Positions 13,750 to 21,669 of a DNA stretch of 21,669 nucleotides are shown here, piece after piece. The notes beneath the pieces were generated by a model. That model worked only from the letters and a program-made list of their open reading frames with translations. It searched no databases and was not told the origin of the DNA. Position 1 is the stretch's first letter, and each line of letters opens with the position of its first letter. The position numbers and the translations under genes were made by a program. The stretch comes from Sandaracinaceae bacterium (lineage in GTDB: Bacteria > Myxococcota_A > Polyangia > Polyangiales > Houyiibacteriaceae). The DNA lies in assembly GCA_012514415.1 (NCBI GenBank), contig JAAZAH010000226.1:1-21669 (forward strand). The letters are read 5' to 3'.

Positions 13750-15868
13750 CGACAGCGGTCTTCGAGACGAATTTCTTGCCGAGGCGCAGGAGATCGTCGA
13801 GGCGCTCTCGCGAGACCTCCTCGTGCTCGATCAGGCCGAGAAGGAAGGGACGACGAGCGCTGAGCAGATCAACGATCTTTTTCGCAGCGTGCATACGCTC
13901 AAGGGGATCGCGGGGATGTTTGGCCATCCCACCATCGGTGCGATCGCGCATAGCCTCGAGGATCTCCTCGACCAGCTCCGTCTCGAAAAGGTCGCCCTTA
14001 CCGCCGAGGTCCTCGACGTGCTCTTCGAGGGCGTCGAGCATTTTCAGCGGCTTCTTCAAAGCGAGGAAGAATCCGAAGCCGGCATCGACCTCGACGCGTT
14101 TGCTCAGCGCATCGGTCAGAGCCTCGGTGTCCAGGATGGAGGCGCGACGGAGGATCCTCTGCGCGCGCTCGATCTCGAAGAAGCGATGCTCAGCGTCCTT
14201 ACGGAGTACGAGGAGCACCGCCTGCGGGCGAATGTAGAGCAGGGCGTGACGATTTTTCGAGTGGGACTGCGGCTCCCGCTCCTTTCGATCGATGAATCTC
14301 TCGAGTCCCTCAAAGAGAAGCTTCGAAGCCTCGCCGAGATCATCACCTACCTCCCCAGCATGGATGGAGGCGATGCGGAGCATATCGAGCTCGTCGTGCT
14401 CATCGCGAGCACGAGCGATAAAGAGGTGCTCGAGGCCGCCATTCCTTTTGAAGGAACGCGCGTCGAAGAAGTCAAACGGCGCGATGGTGGGCCGATGAGT
14501 CTGGGCCCGGTGGAGGAGCCGCAGACCACCGATCTCACCGATCTCATCGCAGCGGCAGAGGCCGCGCCCAGTTCGCTCACGCACGCCCCCCCGAGCGCGG
14601 CGCAACTGAGCGGGGCGAACCAAGCCGATCCGCTCTCGGTCCGTTCGGTATCGAACACCGTCCGCGTCGAGATCGACAAGCTCGATCATTTGATGAATGT
14701 CGTGGGTGAGCTCGCGATCATCCGAAGCGCGATTTTCCGCATCTCGGAGCGTTTCCGGAGCGAGAGCGCGATGCGTGAACTTTCGATCGAGCTTCATCGG
14801 ATCAACCGTGGGTTTGAACGCAACCTTCTCGAGCTTCAGAACGGTATCCTCGATGTCCGGATGGTGCCGCTCGGTCAGGTCTTCGATAAGCTCGCGCGGA
14901 TCGTGCGGCAGGCGGCCCGTGAACACGGTAAGGAAGTGCGCCTTGTCGTAAGCGGCAAGGATACCGAGGTGGATAAGCTCATCGTCGAGGAGCTGAGCGA
15001 TCCGCTGATGCACATCATTCGCAATGCGATTGATCACGGCATCGAGCCGCCGAAGCAGCGCGATATGGCGGGGAAAAAGCCGACCGGCACCCTCGCATTA
15101 AGCGCGTATCAACGCGGGAAACACGTGGTGATCGAGGTCGAGGACGATGGCGGGGGGATCGACCACGAGGCCATCCTTCGCGTCGGCATCGAACGAGGGG
15201 TGATTACGCGCGATGCGGCCGCCGAGCTGAGCCGTGAGGAGATCTACAACCTCATCTTCACGGCAGGCTTCTCGACGAAGTCTTCCGTCTCCGATCTGAG
15301 CGGACGCGGCGTAGGGATGGACGTCGTCAAGACCAATATCGCGCGCCTCGGCGGCATCATCGATGTCGATAGCGAGCCCGGGATTGGGACGAAGTTCACG
15401 ATCACGCTCCCTGTGACGCTCGCGATGATCAGCGCTCTTTTGGTTCGCGTGGCGGGACGAGAATTTGCGATCCCCATCACCAGCGTGCGCGAGGCGCTTG
15501 TTTTCGAGGAGTCCGAGATTCGCATGGTCGAGGCGAGGGAGATGCTCACACTTCGCGGCTCGTCTTTGCCGCTTTGCCGGCTACGCGAGTTTTTTGGGAT
15601 CGCCGATGCACCGCCTCCCGAGCGGCAATTCGTCGTGGTCGCCGAAATCGGATCGCGGCGCGTCGGCTTCCTCGTCGACGAACTCGATGGTCAACAAGAC
15701 ATCGTCATCAAATCGTTCGGCCCGAGCCTTCAAAAAGTGAAAGGCTTCGCTGGAGCGACCGATCTCGGTGATCAAAGGGTCGCTCTCGTCATCGACGTCC
15801 CCTCCTTGGTCGAGGAGAGCGGGATGCAGATGGATCGAGCGCGTTTGCGGGCGGGAGGTGGCGTATGA
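13736..15868 (+). CDS. cheA: Chemosensory histidine kinase CheA
   Basis: The protein has 710 aa. An HPt domain carries H53 in LFRSVHTLKGIAGMFG. A separate alpha/beta domain at about 148-247 lies in the P2 position, followed by an Ala/Pro/Thr linker to about 300. The dimerisation helices are at 308-370 and the kinase core has N-box HIIRNAIDHG (426-435), G1 DDGGGID (470-476), F-box TAGFST (509-514) and G2 GRGVGMD (523-529). A CheW-like domain ends it (about 563-695). It autophosphorylates H53 under receptor control and passes phosphate to CheY and CheB. AAGGAGG at 13721-13727 precedes the ATG by 8 nt. It overlaps cheY by 14 bp and cheW by 4 (ATGA). Confidence 0.95.
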   Translation: MARDDDSGLRDEFLAEAQEIVEALSRDLLVLDQAEKEGTTSAEQINDLFRSVHTLKGIAGMFGHPTIGAIAHSLEDLLDQLRLEKVALTAEVLDVLFEGVEHFQRLLQSEEESEAGIDLDAFAQRIGQSLGVQDGGATEDPLRALDLEEAMLSVLTEYEEHRLRANVEQGVTIFRVGLRLPLLSIDESLESLKEKLRSLAEIITYLPSMDGGDAEHIELVVLIASTSDKEVLEAAIPFEGTRVEEVKRRDGGPMSLGPVEEPQTTDLTDLIAAAEAAPSSLTHAPPSAAQLSGANQADPLSVRSVSNTVRVEIDKLDHLMNVVGELAIIRSAIFRISERFRSESAMRELSIELHRINRGFERNLLELQNGILDVRMVPLGQVFDKLARIVRQAAREHGKEVRLVVSGKDTEVDKLIVEELSDPLMHIIRNAIDHGIEPPKQRDMAGKKPTGTLALSAYQRGKHVVIEVEDDGGGIDHEAILRVGIERGVITRDAAAELSREEIYNLIFTAGFSTKSSVSDLSGRGVGMDVVKTNIARLGGIIDVDSEPGIGTKFTITLPVTLAMISALLVRVAGREFAIPITSVREALVFEESEIRMVEAREMLTLRGSSLPLCRLREFFGIADAPPPERQFVVVAEIGSRRVGFLVDELDGQQDIVIKSFGPSLQKVKGFAGATDLGDQRVALVIDVPSLVEESGMQMDRARLRAGGGV

Positions 15869-16350
15869 GCGAGGCGAAGCTGGCCATCCACCAAACCGAT
15901 GCGAGCGAGATCGTCCGGACCGCTCATGAGTTCTTGGCGTTCTCCCTCGCTGGCGAGAGCTATGCGCTTCCCCTTCCTTCGATTCGAGAGATCCTGAAGG
16001 CGCCGCCGATCACCGAGATCCCGCGCGCCGAGTACGACATCCTCGGCATCATCAGCGTACGCGGGAGGATCACGACCGTGATCGACCTCCGACGAAGGCT
16101 TCATCTCGAAGAGGGCCCTCTGACCAAAGACACGCGCATCCTCCTCGTCGATCGCGGAGATGAGGTGATCGGGGTGTTGGTCGATTTGGTTCATCAGGTC
16201 TACCGGCTTCATCCCGACGAGATCGAGCTCTCCTCCGTGATGGGGAGCGACGTCTCGGATCATTTTGTCGGCATCGGGCGCCCGGGCGGAGAAGGCTCCG
16301 AGACGCTCCTCATCCTGCTCGATCCCATCGCGCTGCTCAGGAGAAACTGA
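15865..16350 (+). CDS. cheW: CheW-type coupling protein 1
   Basis: This 161-aa single CheW domain contains FLAFSLAGESYALPLPSIREIL (about 23-44), then DILGIISVRGRITTVIDLRRRL (58-79), the typical glycine/arginine-rich core that bridges CheA to receptors. It starts inside the cheA stop (ATGA), with GGGAGG upstream inside cheA. It is followed after one base by a second cheW-like gene. It likely assembles the CheA-receptor array at the membrane; no receptor is in the window. Confidence 0.92.
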   Translation: MSEAKLAIHQTDASEIVRTAHEFLAFSLAGESYALPLPSIREILKAPPITEIPRAEYDILGIISVRGRITTVIDLRRRLHLEEGPLTKDTRILLVDRGDEVIGVLVDLVHQVYRLHPDEIELSSVMGSDVSDHFVGIGRPGGEGSETLLILLDPIALLRRN

Positions 16351-16351
16351 A

Positions 16352-16879
16352 ATGCGGAGCACTCTCTCTCGTTCGCGCGCTCGCTCGGATTTCTCGAAAA
16401 GCCTTGTCGGCTTCATTGTAGGCGAGGTGTATTATGCGGTCGATATTGGGGTGGTCTCAGAGATCATCAATCCTCTGCCGCTGGTACAGCTCCCACATGC
16501 GCCGGAGGTGGTGATCGGCGTCGCGGACCATCGCGGCGACGTGGTCCCTGTCGTCGATCTGCGGAGGCGGTTCGGGCTGAGCCCGCGCCCGGTCGATCGC
16601 CGCACGAAATGGATCCTCGTGCGCACGAGCGAGAGGACCGTGGGGCTTGTGGTCGATTCGGTGACGGAGGTGTTTGGGACCGACGCCGAGTCGAGGCGAG
16701 GTGCGCCGCTCCTTGGGAAGGGTGACGATATCCGAGGCATCGAAGCGGTCCATCGCGTCGACGATCGCCTCGTCTTTTTGCTCGACGTCGAACGCGTCGC
16801 GGCGCCCGCGATGGAACTGGACATCGAAGGCGCCGATCTCAGATTTGCCACCAGCCCGGGAATCATGGAGGGGGAGTGA
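16352..16879 (+). CDS. cheW: CheW-type coupling protein 2
   Basis: This 175-aa CheW-domain protein has FIVGEVYYAVDIGVVSEII (about 21-39) and EVVIGVADHRGDVVPVVDLRRRFGL (52-76). It differs clearly from the upstream CheW and begins with a basic, Ser/Arg-rich leader (MRSTLSRSRARSDFSKS). ATG 16352 has AGGAG 8 nt upstream. The gene ends as GTGA, where GTG starts the HEAT-repeat gene. It may couple CheA to a different receptor class or to the HEAT protein; that role is inferred. Confidence 0.9.
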   Translation: MRSTLSRSRARSDFSKSLVGFIVGEVYYAVDIGVVSEIINPLPLVQLPHAPEVVIGVADHRGDVVPVVDLRRRFGLSPRPVDRRTKWILVRTSERTVGLVVDSVTEVFGTDAESRRGAPLLGKGDDIRGIEAVHRVDDRLVFLLDVERVAAPAMELDIEGADLRFATSPGIMEGE

Positions 16880-18897
16880 GCGCGCAGGATACGGAAGAGA
16901 GGCGGCTCTCCCTGAAGTCGCTCTCGCCGGAAGAAGAGGGGGCGGGCGCCGAGGAGATCCTGATGCGGCTACGCGCAGGACTCGGAGACGAGGATTGGCG
17001 CGTGCGCAAAGAGGCGGTGGCGTCGGCGGCGCGCTGCACCGAGCTTGGCGAGGCGCTTTTTGATCTTCTCATTGAAGGCGTGGTCCAGCGCGAAAATGTA
17101 GGTCTCCGGAACTCTTCGATCGAGGCGCTTGCGAAGATCGGTAAGAGCACCCTGGAGCCGCTCTTGGCGGCGATGGATTGGGTGCCGGCTTCAGCGCAGA
17201 AATTCCTCGTGGAAGCGCTTGGTGAACTTGGAGAGCTGGCGGCCGTCCCCGCACTCATTCGTGCAGTCGAAGGGGCGGATCCGAATACGACGGCGGCTGC
17301 TCTCGACGCGCTCTCACAGATCGGCGGGCCCGATGCCGAGCGCGCGCTTCGAGCGCATCTTCGTCACGAAGATCCTTTCCAAAGGATGGCAGCGCTCGAA
17401 GGACTCGAGCGGTTGAGGGCGACGCTGAGCTTCGATGAGCTCGAGCCACTCCTTCACGATCGCTTCGTTCTTCGAGCAGCGCTCGGCCTTCTCGGCGCAA
17501 CGGGCGACGCGCGCGCCATCGATCCTCTCGTCGAGGCCCTCGGCGATCGATCGGAGGCGCTCTTTTCATCGGCGATTCCCGCCATCCTCACGCTCTCGGA
17601 GATGAGCGGAGGTCTCGAGGAAAAGCTTCGGGAGCGACTGAAAAGCCTTGAGGCGTCGGTCCGCTCGCGACTCCGCGCGACCCTTGTCGAGGGCGATCTG
17701 AAAACGCGACAAGCGAGCGCGCACCTTCTCGCCTTGAGTGAGGATACGCCTTCCATCCCGGCGATGCTCGGCCTTGCCGGAGAGGGGTTGCTTTCGCCGG
17801 CGGCACTTGAAGCCATCGAGACGTGGGGCCCCGGGCTCATCCCGGCGCTCTTCGATGTGAACGCGAAGACGAGCGGGCTTATCCGCGCTGCCTGCATCGA
17901 GTTGCTTTCGACGCTCATCGAGATCCATGCCAAGGATCAAGGCGAGACCGTCGAGCGGCTGCGTGAACTGCTCCACGGAGCGCTCGACGATGAAGAGCCG
18001 CTTGTCCGGCGGGCGGCGCTTCGGGCAATGGCGACTTGGGCTCGTCCCGAAGATGCGAACCGGCTCGTCTCGATCATCCTAAGCTCGGATGAGGAGCTGG
18101 CACTCCTTGGTGGCGCCGCGCTCGATCGCCTGGCGAGAGAGACGCCGGATGAGCTGCGCGGATTTGCCGAGACGATTCCCCTTGATGGAGAGCGCGCACA
18201 CGCGCTTCTCGACGCGCTCGCGCATGTCGAAGGAGAAGCGGCCTTTGAACGACTGTCGTTTGCCCTCCGCTCCACTCATCCGCGGGTGCGGCGCGCCGCC
18301 GTCAATGCCCTCGCCAAGATCGGTGGGCGAAAGGCGGCGGACGAGATCCAATTCGCGCTCATGGACGATGAGATCGACGTGCGCTCGACGGCGGCGCGCG
18401 CGCTCGGTTCACTTCGTTCGCCCGAGGGAGAAGCGATCGGGGTCGAAGCTCTTCTCCGTTCGCTCGAGACCGATGAGCCGCTTCTCCTCGCCTCCATCGC
18501 ACGCGCGCTTGGGCAGAGCCTCGACCCGCGAGCCATTGGTCCGCTTCGAGAGCTGATCGCCCATGCCGAGCCGCAAGTCGCGATCGCGGCGCTTGACGCA
18601 GCGCGTCGCTTCGACTGCGACGATCTCTACTCGATGGTTCGACCCGCGCTGCTTCATCCGGACGAGGAGGTTGCGCGCCAAGCGCTTCACACACTTTCGG
18701 ATGAAGATGCATCGATGATCGCGATCGGGCTCGAACATCCCTCGCCGTCGATTCGTCGCTTTGCAATCCGTCTTCTTTCCACCCGCGATGAACCCGCGCT
18801 CGCGACGTTGATCCGCGAGCACCGCGCTCGCGAAGACGACACCGAGGTGCGGGCCGAGATCGATCGCGCCATCCGGGCGCACGGAGAGAGCGCATGA
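16876..18897 (+). CDS. HEAT-repeat protein inside the chemosensory operon
   Basis: This 673-aa protein is built almost wholly of HEAT/PBS-lyase-type helical repeats of about 30-40 residues. Clear examples are EPLLAAMDWVPASAQKFLVEALGELGELAAVPALIRAV and EPLVRRAALRAMATWARPEDANRLV. Further C-terminal repeats include HPRVRRAAVNALAKIGG and DEIDVRSTAARALGSL. The first 30 residues are charged. It has no signal peptide, membrane segment or catalytic motif, so it is most likely a cytoplasmic superhelical scaffold for protein contacts. It starts with GTG inside the cheW2 stop after a GGAGGGGGAG tract, and its TGA overlaps cheR (ATGA). Its position makes it a component or modulator of this array. Similar HEAT proteins occur near some Myxococcus che clusters. 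The partner is unknown. Confidence 0.88.
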   Translation: MSAQDTEERRLSLKSLSPEEEGAGAEEILMRLRAGLGDEDWRVRKEAVASAARCTELGEALFDLLIEGVVQRENVGLRNSSIEALAKIGKSTLEPLLAAMDWVPASAQKFLVEALGELGELAAVPALIRAVEGADPNTTAAALDALSQIGGPDAERALRAHLRHEDPFQRMAALEGLERLRATLSFDELEPLLHDRFVLRAALGLLGATGDARAIDPLVEALGDRSEALFSSAIPAILTLSEMSGGLEEKLRERLKSLEASVRSRLRATLVEGDLKTRQASAHLLALSEDTPSIPAMLGLAGEGLLSPAALEAIETWGPGLIPALFDVNAKTSGLIRAACIELLSTLIEIHAKDQGETVERLRELLHGALDDEEPLVRRAALRAMATWARPEDANRLVSIILSSDEELALLGGAALDRLARETPDELRGFAETIPLDGERAHALLDALAHVEGEAAFERLSFALRSTHPRVRRAAVNALAKIGGRKAADEIQFALMDDEIDVRSTAARALGSLRSPEGEAIGVEALLRSLETDEPLLLASIARALGQSLDPRAIGPLRELIAHAEPQVAIAALDAARRFDCDDLYSMVRPALLHPDEEVARQALHTLSDEDASMIAIGLEHPSPSIRRFAIRLLSTRDEPALATLIREHRAREDDTEVRAEIDRAIRAHGESA

Positions 18898-19805
18898 GCG
18901 TATTCTTCGATCGCGGCCCGAAGCTCGAACTCGAGGAATTCCGCGCGATCCGCGATCTCGTCAACGCGTTCTGCGGCATCCACTACTCGGATGATGCGCG
19001 CTTTATCGCGCAGCGCCGCCTTCGGGAGCGTCTCGAGATGCTCGGTCTCGAGAGTTTCGAGGAATACCATGACTATCTCCGCTTCCATCCCGATAGCGAA
19101 ACGGAGCTCGAACATGCGGCCGAGGCCCTCACGACGAATGAGACCTATTTCTTCCGCGAGGAATACCAGCTGAAGGCCTTCGCTTCCGAAGTCCTCCCCG
19201 AGCTGCATCAACGCGCGCTAAGGCGAGGTGAGCGTCACCTCTCGATCTGGAGCGCCGGTTGCTCGAGCGGCGAAGAGGTCTATACGCTCGGAATGCTCAT
19301 CGATCGCTCGGGGCTCTTGCACGACTTCGACGTGAAGATCTTCGGGAACGATATCAGTCGTCGCGTTCTTCAGAAGGCGCGCGCTGCGGTCTATCGACCC
19401 TCCAGCTTCCGCGCGATGCCGCCCGGCTATGATGAGTACTTCGTGGACACCCCCGAGGGGCGTCAGGTGCATCCGCGCATCCGCTCGATGTGCCATTTCG
19501 GGCACATCAACCTGCTGAATCACGGACGGACGGCGATCGTCGGGAAGGTCCATGCGGTCTTCTGCCGAAACGTTCTCATTTATTTCGACGATCTTTCGCG
19601 CAAGAAGGTGGTCGAGACCTTCTTTCACCGGCTCGAACGTGGAGGCTATCTATTCCTCGGACACAGTGAGTCGCTCCTGAATTTATCGACCTCGTTTGAG
19701 CTCGCGCATCTGAGCACGGATCTCGCGTATCGAAAGCCCGATCCGGAGGCGTTTGGAAGAGAGGATAGAATCGATGGGCACGCTCCGCGTACTCGTGGTC
19801 GATGA
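18894..19805 (+). CDS. cheR: Chemoreceptor glutamate methyltransferase CheR
   Basis: The 303-aa protein has the all-helical CheR N-terminal domain, then LTTNETYFFREEYQ (79-92) and the SAM-binding motif SAGCSSGEEVYTLG (120-133). VHAVFCRNVLIYFD (about 219-232) is the third signature. It methylates receptor glutamates, opposing CheB. The N-terminal domain is short, and the C-terminus after residue 285 is polar and probably disordered, with no pentapeptide-binding TPR. It starts inside the HEAT-gene stop (ATGA) after GGAGAGAG, and its end overlaps cheB by 32 bp. Confidence 0.94.
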   Translation: MSVFFDRGPKLELEEFRAIRDLVNAFCGIHYSDDARFIAQRRLRERLEMLGLESFEEYHDYLRFHPDSETELEHAAEALTTNETYFFREEYQLKAFASEVLPELHQRALRRGERHLSIWSAGCSSGEEVYTLGMLIDRSGLLHDFDVKIFGNDISRRVLQKARAAVYRPSSFRAMPPGYDEYFVDTPEGRQVHPRIRSMCHFGHINLLNHGRTAIVGKVHAVFCRNVLIYFDDLSRKKVVETFFHRLERGGYLFLGHSESLLNLSTSFELAHLSTDLAYRKPDPEAFGREDRIDGHAPRTRGR

Positions 19806-20847
19806 TTCGGCGTACAATCGCCGGACGATCAGCGAGATGCTCGATTCCTTTGAGGGCGTCGAGGTCGTAGGGAAGGCCGTCGATGGCAACGATGCCTTGA
19901 GGTTGATCGAGGAGATCGAGCCGGATTTGGTCACGCTCGATCTCGAGATGCCGCGAATGGACGGGTTCACCTTTCTCCGGCTGTTGATGGCCACGCGCCC
20001 GACGCCCGTCATCGTCATCAGCGGTTATGCCAATAAGGAGAACGTCTTCAAGGCGCTCGAGCTCGGCGCCGTTGATTTCATCGCGAAGCCTGCGCGGATC
20101 GTCACAAGCGATCTCCGCTCGATTGAGGACGAACTGAGGCGAATTGTTGACCTGACAAAGAAGATTCGCCGCTCGAGCCTCGGCCCGAAGGGAATCGGTT
20201 CGAGAAGTGGCGCCTTTCGTTCCCCGAGCGCGCCACCGATCGAGAGGGGTGCGCCGGATTCACTCATCGTCATCGGCGCATCGACGGGCGGGCCTTCCGC
20301 GCTCGTCGAGGTTTTTCGCTCGTTTCCTCCGCATCTTCCCGCCTGCGTTCTTGTGGCGCAGCATATGCCCGAGAAGTTCACCACCACCTTCGCAGAGCGC
20401 CTTGACCGATTGGGGGGCATTCATGTTCGAGAGGCGGCCGGGACGGTGGAGCTTCGAGCAGGAATGGGCCTCGTCTGTCCCGGGGGGCGTTCGCTCGTCG
20501 TCGAGCGCGATGGGGATCGTCTTCTCGCCCACGTCGTCTCGGCGCGACCCGATGACCGCTACCTGCCTTCGGTTGATCGGCTTTTCGAAAGCGCGGCGGA
20601 GGCCATGGGAGAACGCGTGATCGGTGCGGTCCTTACGGGCATGGGAGACGACGGCGCGCGGGGCGCGGAGGCGCTCAAAAAGCGAGGAGCGAAGGTGCTC
20701 ATCGAATCGCCAGAGACTGCGGTGATCTACGGGATGCCCTCGGCCGTCGAACGCGTTCACGCCTTCGATGAGATCCGGCCGCTCAAAGAGATTGGTCCGC
20801 GTCTCATCGAAAATGCGCAGCTTTGGATGCGCGAGCGACTGCATTAG
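19774..20847 (+). CDS. cheB: Chemotaxis methylesterase/deamidase CheB
   Basis: The 357-aa protein has an N-terminal receiver domain with D56 in VTLDLEMPRMDG and K105 in IAKP. A linker of about 35 residues follows (125-160), then the methylesterase domain. The catalytic triad is S170 in IGASTGGPS, H197 in AQHMPEKF and an aspartate in GMGDDGA (292/293). Phosphorylated by CheA, it removes methyl groups from receptors. ATG 19774 follows GAGAGGA by about 8 nt and starts the receiver at MGTLRVLVVDD; the in-frame TTG at 19753 would add seven residues. It lies 32 bp inside cheR and is the last gene of the operon. Confidence 0.95.
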   Translation: MGTLRVLVVDDSAYNRRTISEMLDSFEGVEVVGKAVDGNDALRLIEEIEPDLVTLDLEMPRMDGFTFLRLLMATRPTPVIVISGYANKENVFKALELGAVDFIAKPARIVTSDLRSIEDELRRIVDLTKKIRRSSLGPKGIGSRSGAFRSPSAPPIERGAPDSLIVIGASTGGPSALVEVFRSFPPHLPACVLVAQHMPEKFTTTFAERLDRLGGIHVREAAGTVELRAGMGLVCPGGRSLVVERDGDRLLAHVVSARPDDRYLPSVDRLFESAAEAMGERVIGAVLTGMGDDGARGAEALKKRGAKVLIESPETAVIYGMPSAVERVHAFDEIRPLKEIGPRLIENAQLWMRERLH

Positions 20848-20859
20848 GCGCGCTTTGAG

Positions 20860-20905
20860 GACGGCGCATTAAAGGCGGCGCGGCGGATGTGAGCCGCTTG
20901 CCGTC
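20860..20905 (+). terminator. Nested stems after the chemosensory operon
   Basis: GACGGC (20860-20865) pairs with GCCGTC (20900-20905), enclosing GCGGC/GCCGC (20880-20884 with 20893-20897). It lies in the 81-bp convergent gap before the catalase end. No T-run follows, so factor-independent termination is doubtful. Confidence 0.3.
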
Positions 20906-20928
20906 GTGGTTCTTCACGCGGTTCCCGC

Positions 20929-21669
20929 CTAGTGCGCCGGGAGACCAATCGCCTCGGCTACTCCGCGCCCGTATTCGGGATCGGCTTTCGTGCAATTGGC
21001 GATGTGTCGACGCTTGATGAAATCGGGTGCGCCGTGAATCGCCCTTGCCGTGTTCTCGAAGAGCGCCTGCTTCTCTCGAGCGCTCATGAGGCGAAAGAGC
21101 CGGCCGGGCTGATCGTAATAGTCGGCGTCATCCTCGCGAAAATCGAAGTGATCGGCATCACCCCGAATCTTGAGTGGCGGCTCTTTGAAGGCCGGCTGCT
21201 CATCCCAGACTCCGTAGCTATTGGGCTCGTAGTGCAGCACTCCGCCGTAGTTGGCGTCGACGCGCATCAGGCCGTCACGGTGGTTTGAATTCACCGCGTT
21301 TCGAGGGCGGTTCACGGGGATGAGGTGATGGTTGACCCCGAGTCGGTAGCGCTGCGCGTCTCCATAGGCAAAGAGCCGGGCTTGCAACATTTTATCGGGT
21401 GATGCGCCGATCCCTGGCACAAGGTGGGCGGGATTGAACGCGCTCTGTTCCACGTCGAGGAAGAAATTGTCGGGATTTCGGTTGAGCTCCATCACGCCGA
21501 CCTCGATCAGGGGATAGTCGGAATGGAACCAAACCTTGGTGAGGTCAAAGGGATGATAGGGGAGTTTCTCGGCATCCTCTTCGGGCATCACTTGGACGTA
21601 GAGCGTCCATCTCGGATATTCATGCGCTTCGATTGCTTCGAAGAGATCGCGCTGATGGCTCTCGCGATC
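20929..21669 (-). CDS. katA: Monofunctional heme catalase, 3' part
   Basis: The frame is open to the window edge; 246 residues of the C-terminal half are present, against about 480 for a small-subunit catalase. Clear family sequence includes EYPRWTLYVQVMPEEDA, FDLTKVWFHSDYPLIEVG and NFFLDVEQSAFNPAHLVPGIGASPDKMLQ. The proximal heme ligand Tyr lies in RLFAYGDAQRYRLG (codon at 21364-21366). The C-terminus is short, without the large-subunit flavodoxin-like domain, so this is a small-subunit enzyme. It splits hydrogen peroxide to water and oxygen in the cytoplasm. The distal His and Asn are in the missing N-terminal half. It converges on cheB. Confidence 0.95.
   Translation of the reverse strand, partial: DRESHQRDLFEAIEAHEYPRWTLYVQVMPEEDAEKLPYHPFDLTKVWFHSDYPLIEVGVMELNRNPDNFFLDVEQSAFNPAHLVPGIGASPDKMLQARLFAYGDAQRYRLGVNHHLIPVNRPRNAVNSNHRDGLMRVDANYGGVLHYEPNSYGVWDEQPAFKEPPLKIRGDADHFDFREDDADYYDQPGRLFRLMSAREKQALFENTARAIHGAPDFIKRRHIANCTKADPEYGRGVAEAIGLPAH

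Noticed and set aside
13643..15037. A 464-codon open frame antisense to cheA
   Set aside because: It is a product of GC-rich codon bias. The plus strand carries every CheA motif in order.

Overview
The window is about 21.7 kb of GC-rich, densely coding DNA, and nearly every stretch belongs to a recognisable bacterial gene. The gene content points to a predatory or gliding-type delta-proteobacterial lineage, most likely Myxococcota. It includes a Hanks-type Ser/Thr kinase, an RpoH/SigB/SigC-like alternative sigma factor, a Tgl/PilF-like TPR lipoprotein, a multiheme-type lipoprotein, and a complete chemosensory operon with a HEAT-repeat protein inside it. Leucine is written mainly as CTC rather than CTG in the genes I counted, which also fits some Myxococcota. 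I cannot name the genus.

Layout, left half. The window opens inside a Ppx/GppA-type exopolyphosphatase (+), convergent with a Ser/Thr kinase carrying a long coiled-coil tail (-). An N-formylglutamate amidohydrolase (+) diverges from the kinase. Next come a small unrecognised beta-rich protein (-), an MBL-fold metallohydrolase (+), and a sigma factor (-) whose 3' end overlaps the metallohydrolase by 16 bp. After a non-coding gap of roughly 560 bp with an AT-rich block and a terminator-like hairpin, a + strand run begins. It holds a cytochrome c-like protein with two atypical heme motifs, a LolA/LolB-fold lipoprotein, and a DppD/DppF ATPase pair with no permease or binding protein nearby.

Layout, right half. 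After a second gap (about 10842-11166), a Tgl-like TPR lipoprotein, a shortened RodZ-like membrane HTH protein and RecO form a likely operon behind a good -35/-10 pair. A 109-bp gap with a perfect 14-bp palindrome leads into the chemosensory operon: cheY, cheA, cheW, a second cheW, a 673-aa HEAT-repeat protein, cheR and cheB. All seven are overlapping or nearly so. A convergent partial catalase closes the window.

How the parts work together. The chemosensory operon encodes everything for one signalling array except a receptor: kinase, two couplers, adaptation methyltransferase and methylesterase, and a stand-alone receiver as output. The HEAT protein is placed and coupled as an integral part. 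With a Tgl-like pilus-assembly lipoprotein just upstream, control of type IV pilus motility is a reasonable but unproven idea. No mobile elements, CRISPR arrays, tRNAs or rRNAs were seen. The most interesting points are the HEAT protein inside the che operon, the CX5CH/CX3CH heme motifs, the palindrome and tandem 11-mers upstream of two operons, and the terminator-like hairpin in a gap with no upstream gene.
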